Shown here: piece after piece, positions 63,130-64,000 of the stretch
Layout: every line of letters starts with the position of its first letter
Numbering within the stretch: position 1 is the stretch's first letter
Assembly: GCA_036832975.1 (NCBI GenBank)
Contig: DAITQM010000004.1
Coordinates: 57,687 to 121,686 of the forward strand
Length of the DNA: 64,000 nt
DNA from: DAITQM01 sp036832975
Lineage (GTDB): Bacteria; Pseudomonadota; Gammaproteobacteria; Xanthomonadales; Wenzhouxiangellaceae
Direction of reading: 5' to 3'
Made by a program: the position numbers and the translations under genes
Notes under the pieces: generated by a model
Databases searched by the model: none
Told to the model about the DNA's origin: nothing
Seen by the model: the letters and a program-made list of their open reading frames with translations, nothing else

Positions 63130-64000
63130 TCACTCTATGCGATGAGAAATACGGGTGTGATAATAAGCGAATAATCCCATAATCGTTATACACAATACAA
63201 GCAAAGCCATACTCCAGAAGTTGAACGCGGGCACCGCGACTACCGGCGCCCGGCGGCCGAACAACACTATCACCCGGCCGGCGTTGGAGCGGTCTCCGGG
63301 GTCCATCGCGCCGCCGCCGAACGCCATGTCAGAAACGCCGTCGCCATTGAAATCGCCGCCGGCGATCGCCTGACCGAGCGATTCCTCATTCGGCAATTCC
63401 CGCACCAGAAAGCCGCGCCGCCCGTCGCCGCCGTTTTCCGGCAACAAATCGGCGACGTGAAAGATCTGAGGCGGATCGGGCCGGCCGAAGATCACCCAGG
63501 CGCCGTTGGTCTCCGGGGGATTATCCTCGGTATCGTGCACGGCGATATCGGGAAAGCCATCCCCGTTGATATCGCCCACGCCGCCGACGGCCAGGCCGAA
63601 ACCGGATAATGACGTTTGTTCCGTCACCGGCAGGAGCGTCATCAGATGCGGCCCGCCGGGTCCGGGAAAATCCGGATCGCGCAAATCCAATTCCGGCGGA
63701 AAGTCGGGTTGGCCGAAAAACAGATAAGCCCGGCCGGGTGCGTTGCCGCTGCAACCGGCGCCGCCGATCAATAAATCGTTAAAGCCGTCGCGATCAAAAT
63801 CGCCCACGCCGGCTACGGCATCAAGTTCCCGGAACGATACAATCTGTGAGCTGCCGAGGCATTCAGCTTGACGGCTGCCGATAATCACCGTGCCTTCGGA
63901 ACCGTCTCCGCCGTTGCGAACCAGCAAGCGGCCGGTGTCGAAGATGGATGGAAACGGCGCCGCGCCGGGCTTGCCGAAGATTAAATAACATTCGCCATTG
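63130..64000 (-). CDS. FG-GAP repeat surface protein, 5' end outside the window
   Basis: Partial gene; the frame is open to the window edge. The visible 290 residues carry FG-GAP/integrin-type beta-propeller repeats with calcium-loop motifs: GDFDRDGFNDLLIGG, GDINGDGFPDIAV and GDFNGDGVSDMAFGG, interspersed with FGQPD/FGRPD strands. The C-terminus has one membrane helix (FNFWSMALLVLCITIMGLFA) after VPA, followed by a short basic tail, resembling IPTL-type C-terminal sorting tails. A secreted or surface-anchored protein is inferred. The alternative start at 63927 (TTG) is unlikely because homology continues upstream. Confidence 0.8.
   Translation of the reverse strand, partial: NGECYLIFGKPGAAPFPSIFDTGRLLVRNGGDGSEGTVIIGSRQAECLGSSQIVSFRELDAVAGVGDFDRDGFNDLLIGGAGCSGNAPGRAYLFFGQPDFPPELDLRDPDFPGPGGPHLMTLLPVTEQTSLSGFGLAVGGVGDINGDGFPDIAVHDTEDNPPETNGAWVIFGRPDPPQIFHVADLLPENGGDGRRGFLVRELPNEESLGQAIAGGDFNGDGVSDMAFGGGAMDPGDRSNAGRVIVLFGRRAPVVAVPAFNFWSMALLVLCITIMGLFAYYHTRISHRIE

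Overview
The window is high-GC, densely coded chromosomal DNA from a proteobacterium, most probably a gammaproteobacterium. It carries a membrane PlsB acyltransferase, YccA, LpxH, separate RelA, SURF1/CtaA/CyoE oxidase assembly genes, RNase R with RlmB, and TypA. No rRNA is present, so genus cannot be read from the sequence. No replication origin, prophage, complete insertion sequence or CRISPR array was seen.

Layout. 1-22.5 kb is core metabolism on the + strand: a 2-oxoglutarate/Fe(II) oxygenase, a PspF-type activator, tRNA-Ser (- strand), YccA, the 2-oxoglutarate dehydrogenase operon (sucA-sucB-lpdA) coupled to an AcuI-type reductase, a PilH-like receiver, a peroxiredoxin, cytochrome oxidase/heme A assembly (SURF1, a Sco-like protein, CtaA, CyoE), gcvP, purD, uvrD, an alpha/beta hydrolase and pyrF. 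22.5-26.6 kb is an accessory island with lower GC. It reads as a decayed chromosomal integron: a broken intI on the + strand, a consensus LexA box, a recombination core site, then cassettes on the - strand (NTF2-like, PD-(D/E)XK-like, EcsC) separated by attC sites. These are followed by remnants of restriction-modification genes and a Zeta-like kinase pair. 26.6-41.5 kb is again core: S9 peptidase, plsB, ydcH, an orphan TRAP binding protein, gyrA, cyclophilin, lpxH, a deaminase, rlmB and rnr.

41.5-49.8 kb is mixed. It holds tRNA-Leu(CAG) followed by a 162-bp duplication that copies the tRNA 3' part, a HEPN/HTH-MNT toxin-antitoxin-like pair with twin palindromic operators, the NfeD-slipin pair, a 159-bp MITE-like multi-hairpin element, a PEBP protein, a CapA-like protein and truncated hipB/hipA. 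It ends with a methyltransferase-archease fusion upstream of an RtcB gene that lacks its middle in frame. 49.8-64 kb returns to core genes: a sodium/solute symporter, relA, an M23 peptidase, anmK (whose ribosome-binding site and start lie in a long hairpin repeat), pdhA-pdhB-E2, typA, a cation/proton antiporter and an incomplete FG-GAP surface protein.

Functional links. SucA, SucB and Lpd form one dehydrogenase complex. The second complex (PdhA, PdhB, E2) has no E3 of its own here and could share this Lpd. SURF1, the Sco-like protein, CtaA and CyoE serve heme-copper oxidase maturation, although the oxidase subunits are not in the window. Archease is the known activator of the RNA ligase RtcB, so its fusion to a methyltransferase beside a gutted rtcB is the most unusual coding arrangement. 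Several genes have a -10 hexamer exactly 6 nt before the ATG and no Shine-Dalgarno sequence, which suggests leaderless transcription.
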